Counted from the first letter of the stretch, positions 25,200-35,300 are shown. The stretch is DNA of 64,000 nt from Mesotoga infera (GCA_011045915.1 DSBT01000175.1:1-64000), one strand, 5' to 3'. The notes: generated by a model from the sequence alone, not told the origin. Translations and numbers: made by a program.

Positions 25200-26394
25200 T
25201 CTCTACCTCCGCTGTCTCACCTGGTTTGACTGAGATTTCGGCAGACCAAATCCCCGATTCCTTAACGTACTCGAATTCGTCTGCGAAATTTGTGAGAAGC
25301 TGATCAGCGTTTTGACCAAGATAATCCTCGATTTTTACATCTACTGTTTCCCCTGAAAGGTTTCTCAAGAAATACGTATTCTTGTAGTATCTGTAACTGG
25401 AATCAACTTTCGTTGTCACTGAGCTACTTCTACCAGTGATTTCGATCGATCTAGCGATGCTTTGCAGAGTGATGCTTTCCCCTGCGGCTATGTTGCCTAT
25501 TCCAGCAGATCCAAGATATACAGAATTATTCCAGATCTCTACGTTTCCAGATGGGAGATCAATCGGGACTTCGTCCAAGGATATATCTATATCGACTCCG
25601 GTGAAACCACTTCCCCCCCTGTTGGCCCTGAACACGAATCTCTTCTTTCCGGCAAACACCTCGGAGAGGAAGGCAATATGGTTGGTTCCACGTTTCAAAG
25701 GGACGGAAATCTCGTAGAGCCTCGTTTCCGAATCGGCAGTTGAAGGCGATACTGAGTACGATTCATTGGCAGTCTTGGTTGCCATATCCCTTACCGCATA
25801 ACCGTAGTTTGGATTAGAAGAAACCAGCGTCACATGACCCTCAGTGTCGAACTCCAAATAAACGACCATAAGACCGGTTATAGAGAAATCTTCAAGTGAC
25901 AGGGAGTACTTCACGGTCCAGCTGTTGTTTCTCATTTGGTAAGCGAAAGATGAACTCCCATTGAAATTGCCGGGAGCGGTCAGAAGAAACTGACCATTTG
26001 GACTGAATTCTCCGGTGAAAACAGGAGAACCCTTTGGATCCACAAGAATCTCTCCGTAAGAATTTCTGAAAACAGGAAACGCTGAAACGACTTCAAGCAT
26101 TTCAACTCTTCCATCGTCAAAAAAGTACTTGATTTCCTTTCCGATGTTCTTCTCATAAAGTGACTGAACACTATCACCGGGAATGAAGTTGATCAGCGTG
26201 CTTTTCGGTACGTCCTGCACCGAAAGAGTCTCGGGAGAGACCTGGATCCCAAATGGCACCTCTATGACAGCTGCTCCTTCCTCAAATGTCAGCTCTCCCG
26301 TCAAAATCGAGAATCCGTTGAAGATATACAGATGTTCAGCAAAAGAAACAACAGCAAGAAAAGCAAGTAATGCAAAAGTAATTCCCTTTCTCAT
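25171..26394 (-). CDS. Secreted DUF4139-like protein
   Basis: Signal peptide at residues 1-19 (cleavage after SFA likely), then a beta-rich protein of about 390 residues. The C-terminal half (VEIWNNSVYLGSAGIGNIAAGESITLQ region to the end, near 285-407) resembles DUF4139: repeated beta strands, a conserved short Asn-rich segment and a final KPGETAEVEIEYRI. No catalytic motif is visible. GGAGGTG is well placed before ATG 26394. Probably exported; role unknown. Confidence 0.65.
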   Translation of the reverse strand: MRKGITFALLAFLAVVSFAEHLYIFNGFSILTGELTFEEGAAVIEVPFGIQVSPETLSVQDVPKSTLINFIPGDSVQSLYEKNIGKEIKYFFDDGRVEMLEVVSAFPVFRNSYGEILVDPKGSPVFTGEFSPNGQFLLTAPGNFNGSSSFAYQMRNNSWTVKYSLSLEDFSITGLMVVYLEFDTEGHVTLVSSNPNYGYAVRDMATKTANESYSVSPSTADSETRLYEISVPLKRGTNHIAFLSEVFAGKKRFVFRANRGGSGFTGVDIDISLDEVPIDLPSGNVEIWNNSVYLGSAGIGNIAAGESITLQSIARSIEITGRSSSVTTKVDSSYRYYKNTYFLRNLSGETVDVKIEDYLGQNADQLLTNFADEFEYVKESGIWSAEISVKPGETAEVEIEYRIRYAN

Positions 26395-26410
26395 TTTTCA
26401 CCTCCACTTC

Positions 26411-26689
26411 TCACCAGATCTCTCCATTCTCACCGATAATCTCGATGCCATTCCATATAATGCGTTGCCAAACCGACTGAAGGAGTGAATCCAGTTCACC
26501 TCTCTCGTTTGTGACAATACTTACCGTTAATTCCGCCTCTTGCTTCGAATCATGTTTCCCAGTTTCGACGACGGAAGCGTTGAAGTTCTTTCTGAGATCA
26601 CTGATTAGAGGTCTAATAACCGCGCGCTTCTCCTTCAGAGAACCGATCCCGTATAGTCGTAACAGATATGTCATGTAACCTACGTGCAT
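26411..26689 (-). CDS. DUF503 family protein (YlxP-like)
   Basis: Small cytoplasmic protein, 92 residues. The marks LYGIGSLKEKRAVIRPLISDLRKNF and VVETGKHDSKQEAEL are characteristic of DUF503/YlxP, a family often encoded with nusA, infB and rbfA and suspected to act in ribosome maturation. Here it instead heads a gene run with DUF4139 and YqeK. TGGAGGGTGAG precedes the ATG. Confidence 0.82.
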   Translation of the reverse strand: MHVGYMTYLLRLYGIGSLKEKRAVIRPLISDLRKNFNASVVETGKHDSKQEAELTVSIVTNERGELDSLLQSVWQRIIWNGIEIIGENGEIW

Positions 26690-26754
26690 CTCACCCTCCA
26701 GGTTTCTGAAGTCTCAAGTCTATGACATTTATCGCTCAGCTACCGTTCAAAAGA

Positions 26755-26776
26755 AAGCGGGGGAGAACCCCCGCTT
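26755..26776 (-). terminator. Terminator of the EF-G-like gene
   Basis: 9-base-pair perfect stem AAGCGGGGG/CCCCCGCTT with a 4-base loop, followed on the minus strand by TCTTTTG. It lies 18 bases past the EF-G-like stop codon. Confidence 0.85.
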
Positions 26777-26793
26777 GACTGACTGTCTCGTTA

Positions 26794-28866
26794 TTACTTC
26801 TGCTGTTCTTCGAGCTCTCTTTGTCTCTCCAGAATGATTTTCTGCTGGACATCGGGCGGCGTTTCCTGATAACCATTGAATCTCATGGTGAAGTAACCTC
26901 TCCCGCTGGTTATTGAGCTTAATTTGTTCGCAAAATCAAGCATCTCTGCAAGCGGGACCTGAGCAACGACTTTCGAAGTACCCTTCCCTTGAGGTTCCAT
27001 ACCCATTGGTCTGCCTCTTCTAGAAGTTATCTCACCCATTATATCGCCCGTCGCTTCTTCGGGAACGAAGACATCGACATCCATCAAAGGTTCAAGAATT
27101 ACCGGACTGGCTTCTCCCATACCATTCTTGAAGGCCTGCCTGGCAGCTATCTGGAAAGACATATCCGAAGAGTCTACATCGTGGTAAGAACCGTAGAAAA
27201 GCGTAACTTTCGCATCGACTACTGGATAAGAAGCCAGCACGCCCTTCTTCATAGCCTCAACTACACCCTTCTCGACAGCTGGTATGTAGTTCTTTGGAAC
27301 GACTCCACCAACGATTTTATCTATGAACTCAAAACCACCGCCACGCTCATTCGGCTCAATCTTTATCTGAACGTGTCCATATTGACCATGTCCCCCGGTC
27401 TGTTTTTTGTGCTTATACTCAGCTTCTACAACTTTTCTGACAGTCTCTCTGTATGCAATCTTTGGTTTTCCAACTTCGACATCAACAGAGAATAGTTTCT
27501 TCAGCCTTTCTATCATTATTTCAAGATGTACAGAACCAAGACCGCTGATGACTGTTTCATTGGTTTCGGGATCATTTTCCCACTTAAAAGTCGGGTCGGA
27601 TTCAGCCAGTCTTGCCAGACCTCCGCTTATCTTATCTATGTCTCCCTTCGATTTCGGCTGAATCGACTTTGAAATCATCGGTTCAGGCATCAAAGGAAGC
27701 TCAAGTGTCAACTGTCTATCCTTGTGAGCCACAGTGTTTCCTGCTGCGCTTTTCTTAAGTTTGCTAAGCTTGACAATGTCTCCAACTGTTGCTTCATCTA
27801 CCTCAATTTCCTTTGTACCCTCTGGTAACATCACGTGGCCAACCTTCTCAGAGGAATCCTGATCGACAACAACAAAGGAGTCCCCTTGCTTCAGAGTACC
27901 GGAGAGTATCTTCATAAAAGTTAGCTTCCCAACGAATGGATCAACGACAGACTTGAAGATGTAGGCCACAAGAGGTTCCTCTTCGTCAGGCTTCACTTCA
28001 ATTCTCTCGCCAGACAGGAGTCTAGCTGGTTTCACCGAAGTCTCAGAAGGTTTTCTGCCTACTTCAATCACGAACTCCAGGAGCTGCTGAATTCCGATGT
28101 TCTTTGCGGCCGAACCTAGTAGGACCGGTATTACTTCATTCGCCAGGTAGGCCTTTCTAAAGGCTGAAAGCAGTTCTTCAGTTGAGAGTTCTTCTCCCTC
28201 CAGATACTTCATCATCAGTTCTTCGTCGTTCTGGACGATATCCTCAATCATTTTCGTTCTTGCCTCTGCGGCAGAAGATTGCAGATCTGCGGGGATATCT
28301 TCTTCTCTGCATGTTCCTCCGTCTTCAACAACAAATGCCCTCATCTTCAAAAGATCTACTAGACCTCTAAAGCCGTCTTCCTTTCCTATCGGTAGCTGAA
28401 CGAGAACTGGCGTTCTTTCAAAAGTGTCTGCAATGTCTGTAAGGGTCTCTTCATAGCCGGATCTTTCCTTGTCCATCATGTTGAAGAAGGCAATTATTCC
28501 TTTTCCAAGCTCCTTTGCGATTGTCCCGAACCTTTCTGTCTGTATCTCTAGCCCGGCTGTTGAGTTTATGACCGCCACAATATTCTCTGACGCAAAGATA
28601 CCGTTTGCAGTCTCTGCATAGAAGTCCGACATGCCGGGGGTATCGATAACATAGATTCTGCTGTCGTTATGGGGTAAACTTGTGACTCCCATAGAGAAAC
28701 TTGCTTTCTTCTCCTTTTCGACTTCTTCAGAATCAGTTGCCAGGATGCCTATTCGATCGATTAACTTTGCATTGAAAAGCATGGCATCAACAATTTGAGT
28801 TTTACCAGACCCGTGGTGCCCAATGAGTGTAATGTCTCTTTTGGCATCGATCGGAATCTTGTCCAT
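26794..28866 (-). CDS. Elongation factor G-like GTPase
   Basis: 690-residue translational GTPase with EF-G layout. G1 is GHHGSGKT (residues 17-24), G3 is DTPGMSDF. The G4 motif normally NKxD reads NMMD here, typical of the divergent EF-G-like subgroup rather than the translocase EF-G. Domains II, III, IV (GHGQYGHVQIKIEP) and V (RRGRPMGMEPQGKGTSKVVAQVP) are all present. Role of this subgroup is not settled; ribosome recycling or stress functions have been suggested for second EF-Gs. ATG 28866 has TGGAGGTGG upstream. Confidence 0.88.
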   Translation of the reverse strand: MDKIPIDAKRDITLIGHHGSGKTQIVDAMLFNAKLIDRIGILATDSEEVEKEKKASFSMGVTSLPHNDSRIYVIDTPGMSDFYAETANGIFASENIVAVINSTAGLEIQTERFGTIAKELGKGIIAFFNMMDKERSGYEETLTDIADTFERTPVLVQLPIGKEDGFRGLVDLLKMRAFVVEDGGTCREEDIPADLQSSAAEARTKMIEDIVQNDEELMMKYLEGEELSTEELLSAFRKAYLANEVIPVLLGSAAKNIGIQQLLEFVIEVGRKPSETSVKPARLLSGERIEVKPDEEEPLVAYIFKSVVDPFVGKLTFMKILSGTLKQGDSFVVVDQDSSEKVGHVMLPEGTKEIEVDEATVGDIVKLSKLKKSAAGNTVAHKDRQLTLELPLMPEPMISKSIQPKSKGDIDKISGGLARLAESDPTFKWENDPETNETVISGLGSVHLEIMIERLKKLFSVDVEVGKPKIAYRETVRKVVEAEYKHKKQTGGHGQYGHVQIKIEPNERGGGFEFIDKIVGGVVPKNYIPAVEKGVVEAMKKGVLASYPVVDAKVTLFYGSYHDVDSSDMSFQIAARQAFKNGMGEASPVILEPLMDVDVFVPEEATGDIMGEITSRRGRPMGMEPQGKGTSKVVAQVPLAEMLDFANKLSSITSGRGYFTMRFNGYQETPPDVQQKIILERQRELEEQQK

Positions 28867-28894
28867 ATCTGACCACCTCCAAATCTATTTCAGT

Positions 28895-30568
28895 CTATTT
28901 ACGCGACCCAGTTATAATTACAGGCAGAGAAGGCACTCCTGAAGAAGGTGAGTTGATTATTTCACCATTCACAGACATCACGGAAGACTTCCCACCATCC
29001 AGACACATCAAGGAAAAGAATCCTTTGTCTTTGAAAAATTCTATCATCTCTTTGAAAGTTAAGCCATAGCTGCTTTGCTGGTAGCCGTCGATCACTATAA
29101 AAACAACTTCTCCAGTCACTTTTACTCCAACAAGTGTTCTTGGAGCTCTGACATCAAGAAGCGACGCTGAATAGTAGTTTCTCTCGTAATCAGTGACGGG
29201 CCTGCCATCATGTATGATCATTGGTCCGCCTTCGACGGCTCCCGTTATCCTCTCACCGTAGGAATTCAGTAGCTCCAGCGAAACTGATCTACCCACGGAG
29301 GCCGAATCCGATATCTTCTGAAGCGATGAAGGCGAAAGAACAAGAACATCCGAACCCTTCTCCACTCCAGAAACATAACCCTTGCTAATTATTCTACTGT
29401 CTTTTATCGAAAGGTAAACGAAGTCGTCAAATTCAGGGATACCGTTACGGTATTCGTCGGTGTACAAAACCGCCTCTCCTCTGTACGGAGAATTGACCCC
29501 CGTTATCTGAACAAAGCAATCATCAAATCTTGCCAGATAGATTATATCCATCCTGGAAACGTGGACTCTGCCATCTTCAGTGAAGTAAATTGCCGGTCTG
29601 CCAAGAGTGGGGAGTCCGAGGACCTTTCCATCTCTCACAAGAAGACCGATAGGGAGATTCTGATTCTGATCGAAATAACCACCGTTAATCATTATCTGCG
29701 CACCGCTTCTTCTGAGAGTGTCGGTTGCCTTTTCCAGTCCTGAGACTCTGTCATTTGCAAGCTCAATTTCGAAAGAGAACTTTGCACTGTTCATTTCGAG
29801 GAAGGACATCATGAATTTCTGACCGCCCGCATAGGATTCGAATATGTTCAGATCAAAATCAAGACTGGTTTCCTGCTGCAGAGTCCTTCCAATTCCACTC
29901 TTTCCCCTAAGAATCAGCGTTCTTCCCTTTATCTCATACTCGACATCGGGCCACGGTTTTTCAGCGGATATCTTCACGAAACCCCTTCCCGTGGTCACAG
30001 TCATCCCATCATATACCAGGAAAGGATCAATCTTCGCAGGTCTTAGGGTCACGGCCAACGAACCGCTTCCAGTCCACCATATCGTGAAAAAATCCGGAAG
30101 TATATCTCTGTCCAGTGTTATCGATATTGAATCCAGACGATTCTCAATGCTCTTGATAGTAAGAGGCTGAGCGTAAAGTATCAGCGCCTCGCTTTCGCTG
30201 AAAAAAGACTTATCGGTTATTGCCCCAAGCAATTCTGCGTTGATGTGAACCTTGTCGTCTTTAATAATCAGTGAGTTTTCAAATTCGCTCCCAAATTCAA
30301 CCGTAGCCCTCTGATTCTCATGAGAGAGAGAGACGATAATCCCCGAAGGAAGAATCATTATTGTCTCTTCCTGACGAAGAGACTGAGAAACAACCACGCC
30401 CCTTATAAGCTCTCCGATTATTTCCAGCTTAACGAAATCCATAGACCGCTCAGTAACTACTGCATCAGCAAATACCCTCGTCTGTCCTCTCTCGTCGAGA
30501 TAAATCAAATTCTTTGCTGAAGAAACAAACGAAAGAAATAGGAAAAAAATCATGAAAATTCGCCTCAT
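28895..30568 (-). CDS. Secreted phosphodiester glycosidase (NAGPA-domain) protein
   Basis: Signal peptide (residues 1-18, ending VSSA), then about 210 residues of beta-rich N-terminal domain, then a C-terminal NAGPA/DUF2233 domain. The latter shows INGGYFD, EGGPMIIHDG, RTLVGVKVTG, FIVIDGYQQSSYGLT and CLDGGKSSVMSVNGEI, which form the active site of the GlcNAc-1-phosphodiester alpha-N-acetylglucosaminidase family. Likely trims a cell-surface glycopolymer or exopolysaccharide. I use ATG 30568 (AAGGAG 8 bases upstream) rather than the GTG at 30577. Confidence 0.82.
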   Translation of the reverse strand: MRRIFMIFFLFLSFVSSAKNLIYLDERGQTRVFADAVVTERSMDFVKLEIIGELIRGVVVSQSLRQEETIMILPSGIIVSLSHENQRATVEFGSEFENSLIIKDDKVHINAELLGAITDKSFFSESEALILYAQPLTIKSIENRLDSISITLDRDILPDFFTIWWTGSGSLAVTLRPAKIDPFLVYDGMTVTTGRGFVKISAEKPWPDVEYEIKGRTLILRGKSGIGRTLQQETSLDFDLNIFESYAGGQKFMMSFLEMNSAKFSFEIELANDRVSGLEKATDTLRRSGAQIMINGGYFDQNQNLPIGLLVRDGKVLGLPTLGRPAIYFTEDGRVHVSRMDIIYLARFDDCFVQITGVNSPYRGEAVLYTDEYRNGIPEFDDFVYLSIKDSRIISKGYVSGVEKGSDVLVLSPSSLQKISDSASVGRSVSLELLNSYGERITGAVEGGPMIIHDGRPVTDYERNYYSASLLDVRAPRTLVGVKVTGEVVFIVIDGYQQSSYGLTFKEMIEFFKDKGFFSLMCLDGGKSSVMSVNGEIINSPSSGVPSLPVIITGSRK

Positions 30569-30580
30569 TGAATGCACTCC

Positions 30581-31882
30581 TTAAAGCACTTCGTAGACTA
30601 TTGGTGGAGGTGTGGACTTCTGTTCTGAAAGAACAAAGCTCTTTCTAATCGCTTCGATCTCCTTCTCAATGATATTTTCATTATTAGCATGAATCATAGC
30701 GATGGGCTCGCCCTCTTGGACTCTATCTCCAATCTTCTTCAATACCTCCAGGCCTACGGAAGGATCCACGACATCTTCCTTTTTCTCTCTTCCAGCACCC
30801 AGCCTCATACAGACAAGCCCTATCGACTCAGCATCGACAGACCTTACATACCCATTAAAACTGGATCTGACTTCCTTCACAAAAGCGGCTCTTTTGAAAT
30901 ATGTGTCATACCGCTCCGAAAAACCTTCAGGCCCACCTTGAGCACTGACAAACTCATCGAACTTGCTTATCGCTTTTCCAGAGACAATTAGGTGATCAAC
31001 AACCTCTTCGGCATCCTTACCACTTGCAGCTCCCCCGATTACTAGCATCTGACCGGCAATAACTCTGCAAAGGTGACTGAAGTCATCAGGACCGGCTCCC
31101 TTAAGTGTCTCTATGGCTTCGACGACTTCCATGGAGTTGCCGACAGCGATCCCCAAAGGCTGGTTCATATCACTTATTACAGCCTTTGTGGTCCTCCCCT
31201 TCCTCTTTCCAATATCAATCATTGCAACTGCAAGTTCTCTGGCTTCCTCAAGATACTTCATGAAGGCGCCTGTTCCAATTTTGACGTCAAGGAGTATTCC
31301 ATCTGAATCAACAGCGAGTTTCTTGCTCATTATACTTGAGGCAATAAGCGAAATCTCGTCAACTGTCGCAGTAACGTCTCTCAAGGCGTATAGCTTCTTG
31401 TCTGCTACCGCGACCTGTGCAGTCTGACCGGCCAATGCAATTCCAATCTTCTCGGACTGCTGCTCAAACTCCTCAATACTCAGTGAGGTCACAAACCCGG
31501 GAATTGACTCAAGTTTATCAATAGTTCCCCCTGTATGGCCCAGACCTCTTCCTGATAACTTGGCGAAGACCAGACCCGCAGCTGCAACAATGGGTCCAAC
31601 AACCAGTGTGACTTTGTCCCCGACACCGCCAGTAGAGTGCTTATCCACTTTCATCCCATTAATTGAAGAAAGCTGAATCTTCTCGCCGGAATCAATCATT
31701 ATTTCTGTCAAATGGAATCTCTCTTCTGAATTAAGGTGGTTGAAATACACTGCCATTAACCATGCTGCCATTTGATAATCGGGCACATCGCCACGGACAA
31801 AGCCCCTTATTAGAGAACAAAGCTCTTCCTTTGTGTTCGGGAGACCGTTTCGCTTTTTCATGATTATGTCGTATGTCCTCAT
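30581..31882 (-). CDS. pdp: Pyrimidine-nucleoside phosphorylase
   Basis: Splits uridine, thymidine or deoxyuridine with phosphate to base and (deoxy)ribose-1-phosphate. Hallmarks: KHSTGGVGDK (phosphate/substrate site, about 80-89), SGRGLGHTGGTIDKLESIPG, KKLAVDSDGILLDVKIGTGAFM. 433 residues, normal for the family. Its start overlaps the kinase stop upstream by 4 bases, a two-component pair in front of a salvage gene. Together with cdd, udk and the BMP transporter it gives the organism a pyrimidine salvage route. Confidence 0.92.
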   Translation of the reverse strand: MRTYDIIMKKRNGLPNTKEELCSLIRGFVRGDVPDYQMAAWLMAVYFNHLNSEERFHLTEIMIDSGEKIQLSSINGMKVDKHSTGGVGDKVTLVVGPIVAAAGLVFAKLSGRGLGHTGGTIDKLESIPGFVTSLSIEEFEQQSEKIGIALAGQTAQVAVADKKLYALRDVTATVDEISLIASSIMSKKLAVDSDGILLDVKIGTGAFMKYLEEARELAVAMIDIGKRKGRTTKAVISDMNQPLGIAVGNSMEVVEAIETLKGAGPDDFSHLCRVIAGQMLVIGGAASGKDAEEVVDHLIVSGKAISKFDEFVSAQGGPEGFSERYDTYFKRAAFVKEVRSSFNGYVRSVDAESIGLVCMRLGAGREKKEDVVDPSVGLEVLKKIGDRVQEGEPIAMIHANNENIIEKEIEAIRKSFVLSEQKSTPPPIVYEVL

Positions 31883-33129
31883 TCAAACACCTTCTTAAGT
31901 GGTAGCTTAACCTTTATAATTGTCCCCGTTCCATATTCACTCTCAAGGGAAATCGTGCCTCCATGTTTCTCGATGATGAACCGCGTAATTGCCAGTCCCA
32001 AGCCTGTACCGCCCATTTTTCTAGATCGTGCCTTATCCACTCTATAGAAGCGCTCGAAAATATGCTTTAAAGAATCTTCAGGTATTCCAACTCCAGTATC
32101 TTCTACTTCTATCATGGCATAGTTGTTCTGCGCAAAAGCTCTCAGCCAGATCTCTCTCGGCCCGTGTTCCTTTGCAAAAGTATACTTGACGGCGTTATCA
32201 ATCAGATTTAGAAGAAGTTGTACGAGCCTGTCAAAATCACCCTCTACAAAGATTCCCTCCTCCATGTCAACATTTACAGAGACATCTTTCTCGTTTGCGA
32301 GCGGTTCAACAATCCTCATGACATACTTGACTACTTCTCCAAGTTCGACATCCTCCTTACTGAAAGAGGCTTCGCCAGATTCAAGCTTCTCCAGATCAAG
32401 CAAGTCGTTGATCAATCTCGTCATTCTGGCAGATTCGTTTTCGATAATTGACAGAAACCTGTAGACCGTCTCTTTGTCTTCCAGATCATCTTCAGCAAGC
32501 GTTTCAGCATACCCATGAATTGATGTCAGCGGTGTCCTGAGTTCGTGAGAAACGTTGGCAACAAAGTCTCTTCTCATTGCCTCTACTTCCTTTTCTTTAG
32601 TTATATCTCTCAAGAGTATGAGGTATCTAACAGAATTTTTGAGAGGCACTCTCATTATTTTGCACTCTCTTATTGTTCTCTTGGGATAGTATATAGTTAT
32701 CTCGGATTCCTGGTTTTCCTGAGTTCTAACCGAATCTTCAAACAAATCACCGATGTAGTAGTTTTCTATCCCTTCGCTTATTTTTCTTCCAACAATTTGC
32801 TTGCTTGATAGCTCTTGTGCGGCTTTGTTTGCGTATTCTATCTTTCCATCCTCTACTACTATCAAGAAGGCATCGCTCAGATTATCGAAAATCGTGACGA
32901 GATTCTCGATTCTGGCGTTGAGAGAGGACATATCCTCTTCGATTTTCGAGACCAACTGCTGGACCTTCTTATATATGAAGATGAACTCGGCGCTTCTTGG
33001 AACTTCAACGAGGTCCGCAAAGCGCCTTTTGGCGGCTTCTAATCTCTCATTTTTCTGCTTTTCGCGTTTGAACAGAATTAAAAAGAGAAAAGCCATCACC
33101 GCAACAGTAGCGAGGACAGCATAAAGCAA
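31879..33129 (-). CDS. Sensor histidine kinase, PhoR/WalK-like
   Basis: One N-terminal TM (residues 2-20), a short coiled linker, a PAS domain (about 75-160), the HisKA box FVANVSHELRTPLTSIHGYAETL and a HATPase domain with NLIDNAVKYT, VEDTGVGIPED, FERFYRVD and GTGLGLAITRF. With only one TM and no large sensor loop it probably reads an intracellular or membrane cue, as PhoR-type kinases do. TTG 33129 has AAGGAAG about 9 bases upstream. Partner regulator ends 4 bases upstream. Confidence 0.9.
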   Translation of the reverse strand: MLYAVLATVAVMAFLFLILFKREKQKNERLEAAKRRFADLVEVPRSAEFIFIYKKVQQLVSKIEEDMSSLNARIENLVTIFDNLSDAFLIVVEDGKIEYANKAAQELSSKQIVGRKISEGIENYYIGDLFEDSVRTQENQESEITIYYPKRTIRECKIMRVPLKNSVRYLILLRDITKEKEVEAMRRDFVANVSHELRTPLTSIHGYAETLAEDDLEDKETVYRFLSIIENESARMTRLINDLLDLEKLESGEASFSKEDVELGEVVKYVMRIVEPLANEKDVSVNVDMEEGIFVEGDFDRLVQLLLNLIDNAVKYTFAKEHGPREIWLRAFAQNNYAMIEVEDTGVGIPEDSLKHIFERFYRVDKARSRKMGGTGLGLAITRFIIEKHGGTISLESEYGTGTIIKVKLPLKKVFE

Positions 33130-33133
33130 CGAA

Positions 33134-33853
33134 TCAGTCTTCCTTTCCGGGATCTCTAAACTTGTAACCCTTGCCCCTAACAGTAATAATGTACTTCGGA
33201 TTGGAAGCGTCTTCTTCGATCTTCGTTCTCAATCTTCTTATATGTACATCAACAGTCCTGGTGTCGCCGTAGTAATCGTATCCCCAGAGTTTGTCGAGAA
33301 GAACATCACGACTGAATACTTTCCCTTCATTTTCGGCTAAGAACCTCAGAAGCTCGAATTCTAAGGGAGTGAGACTTACCATTCTGTTCCTGACTCTTAC
33401 TTCATACTTCTCGGTATCGATCTCAAGATCTCTGGCAAGTATCTTCTTTGGCCTTTCCTCTTTTGCCTGGGCGCTCTGCTGAATTCTTCTAAACACCGCT
33501 CTGATTCTAGCTAACACTTCTCTTACACTGAATGGCTTTGTGATGTAATCATCTGCGCCAAGCTCAAGCCCCAACACCTTGTCGAATTCTTCACTCTTGG
33601 CACTCAAAAAAATCACAGGTGTCTGTCTGAACTTTTCAGTGGCTCTGAGATTCCTGACCAGTTCGAATCCATCCATTCCAGGAAGCATAATATCGACGAT
33701 AAACATGTCCGTTTCGTTATCTTCGGCGATCTTCAATGCTTCTTCGGCATCATAGGCCTTAAGTACATCATAGCCCTCCTTCTTTAGATTGAAAGTAAGG
33801 AGTTCCACGATCGAAGGTTCATCGTCAACGACCAGAATACTCTTCTTTGCCAT
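33134..33853 (-). CDS. OmpR/PhoB-family response regulator
   Basis: Receiver domain (phospho-Asp in MFIVDIMLPGMDG, about residue 53; Lys in DDYITKPFS) joined to a winged-helix DNA-binding domain (VSLTPLEFELLRFLAENEG, VLLDKLWGYDYYGDTRTVDVHIRRLRTKI). 239 residues. Works with the kinase encoded 4 bases downstream. The gene start overlaps the radical SAM gene by 29 bases. Confidence 0.93.
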   Translation of the reverse strand: MAKKSILVVDDEPSIVELLTFNLKKEGYDVLKAYDAEEALKIAEDNETDMFIVDIMLPGMDGFELVRNLRATEKFRQTPVIFLSAKSEEFDKVLGLELGADDYITKPFSVREVLARIRAVFRRIQQSAQAKEERPKKILARDLEIDTEKYEVRVRNRMVSLTPLEFELLRFLAENEGKVFSRDVLLDKLWGYDYYGDTRTVDVHIRRLRTKIEEDASNPKYIITVRGKGYKFRDPGKED

Positions 33854-35300
33854 GCTTATTCCACTCCTTCCGTTTCGAATTCACTTCCTCTGCATATTTT
33901 TTCAGAATAGGTGTTGGATCAATTCCACGTTCTACGTATCCGAGCAATTCTTCACTTCTTTCCTTATCGATATTGGCAAGGGCAAATTGAAGTTGCGACT
34001 CTCTAAGGCTCTCGAAATCAATCTTTATTCCCTCCAATACCAATTCCGATCGAATCTCCCTTTCATACTTTCTAAGATTTCCTGTTGGCTCCATTGGCAA
34101 TCCTTCAAATGGAGTTCCCGGTTTAGGAATCAGAGGATTGAGACTCAAAGTTACATTTGAATATCCCATACTTAAAGCTTGCTTGGCTGTTCTTACTATC
34201 CCCCGCCTGTCTTCAGAGCATTCAAATAGCGCGCCAAAAATGTAGTACATCTTCACTCTCCGGAACCCATTTTCCCTTCCAAGTTCGAGCGCCTTCAGAA
34301 TATCTCCGTCGCTTATTCCTTTTGCAAAGGCATCCCTCATTCTCTGACTACCGCCTTCGGGGGCAATTGTAAATGAGCTCTGCATGGAAAGCCTAAGCGC
34401 TTTCATTAGAGTACTTGAAAGAGAATCCAGCCTAAGGGAAGAAACAGACAGCTCATAGCCTTTTTCTATACAGTGTCCGGCCACTTCCTCAATATTCGGA
34501 TAGTCTGTAACCGTCGCTGCCACAAGACCAAATCTCTTCGTTATTGGAGAAACGGAATCCATTAAGTCAATAGCATCTTTCAGTCCTCTAAATCTTGGTC
34601 TACCGAATCTGTGCCCTGCTACACAGAACCTGCATTTCCTGTAGCATCCTCTTCCGATCTCAATCAAATATCGATCTCCAAACACAGAATCCGGGGTAAT
34701 AAAGACACTCTCTCCGAGAGAATTCGAGAAGACCGGTTCCACTCGTTTTGTAGTCATAGCAGCGACAATCTCTTCTCTACTCATTCGATGGTCAACAGAA
34801 GAAAGACAGCCCAAGAACTCTTCACTCAAATCTCCTTTGTAGACGACATCACCAACTTCGGCTAGCAGGATGTCACTAAAGTAAGTCATGGCACCGCCAA
34901 TAAGGATTACCGGGTGAAAACTGTTCCTTTCCTCTTTCTTGAGGGGAATGGAGAACCTATTAAGAATGTCAAAGACGTTTAGTAAATCAAGTTCGAAATG
35001 TATCGAAAAAGACCATATCCTGAATTCGTCCAGGGGCGTAAGAGAATCAAAAGAATAGTACTTCGAAAAACCTCTGCTGTAAAAGAATCTCTCCGCTCTC
35101 ACACTGCCTATTTCGTTAAATTTCTTCAACAACACGTGTGTTGACAAACTTGCGCTTCCCACTTCATAAGAGTTCGGATAAATAATTGCCACTCTCACGT
35201 CTCCAAAACTCTCCACACTCTGAATAAACCGTTCTCTAGATCGCAGGTTAGAAACTAATTCGTACTCGCCCCAGCTTCTTTTGTCTCTAGGTCTACGCAC
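33825..35300 (-). CDS. Radical SAM protein with B12-binding-like N-terminal domain
   Basis: About 491 residues. N-terminal part has RVAIIYPNSYEVG and ILIGGAMTYFSD, resembling a cobalamin-binding fold. The [4Fe-4S] cluster motif is CYRKCRFC in a RGCYRKCRFCVAGHRFGRPR context (around residue 215), followed by TIAPEGGSQRMR. It resembles the first half of a larger fused radical SAM family (with DUF2344) but lacks the second half. The reaction is unknown. GTG 35300 is taken as start because CAGGAGAG lies 6 bases upstream and longer forms run into the neighbouring gene. Confidence 0.8.
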   Translation of the reverse strand: MRRPRDKRSWGEYELVSNLRSRERFIQSVESFGDVRVAIIYPNSYEVGSASLSTHVLLKKFNEIGSVRAERFFYSRGFSKYYSFDSLTPLDEFRIWSFSIHFELDLLNVFDILNRFSIPLKKEERNSFHPVILIGGAMTYFSDILLAEVGDVVYKGDLSEEFLGCLSSVDHRMSREEIVAAMTTKRVEPVFSNSLGESVFITPDSVFGDRYLIEIGRGCYRKCRFCVAGHRFGRPRFRGLKDAIDLMDSVSPITKRFGLVAATVTDYPNIEEVAGHCIEKGYELSVSSLRLDSLSSTLMKALRLSMQSSFTIAPEGGSQRMRDAFAKGISDGDILKALELGRENGFRRVKMYYIFGALFECSEDRRGIVRTAKQALSMGYSNVTLSLNPLIPKPGTPFEGLPMEPTGNLRKYEREIRSELVLEGIKIDFESLRESQLQFALANIDKERSEELLGYVERGIDPTPILKKYAEEVNSKRKEWNKHGKEEYSGR

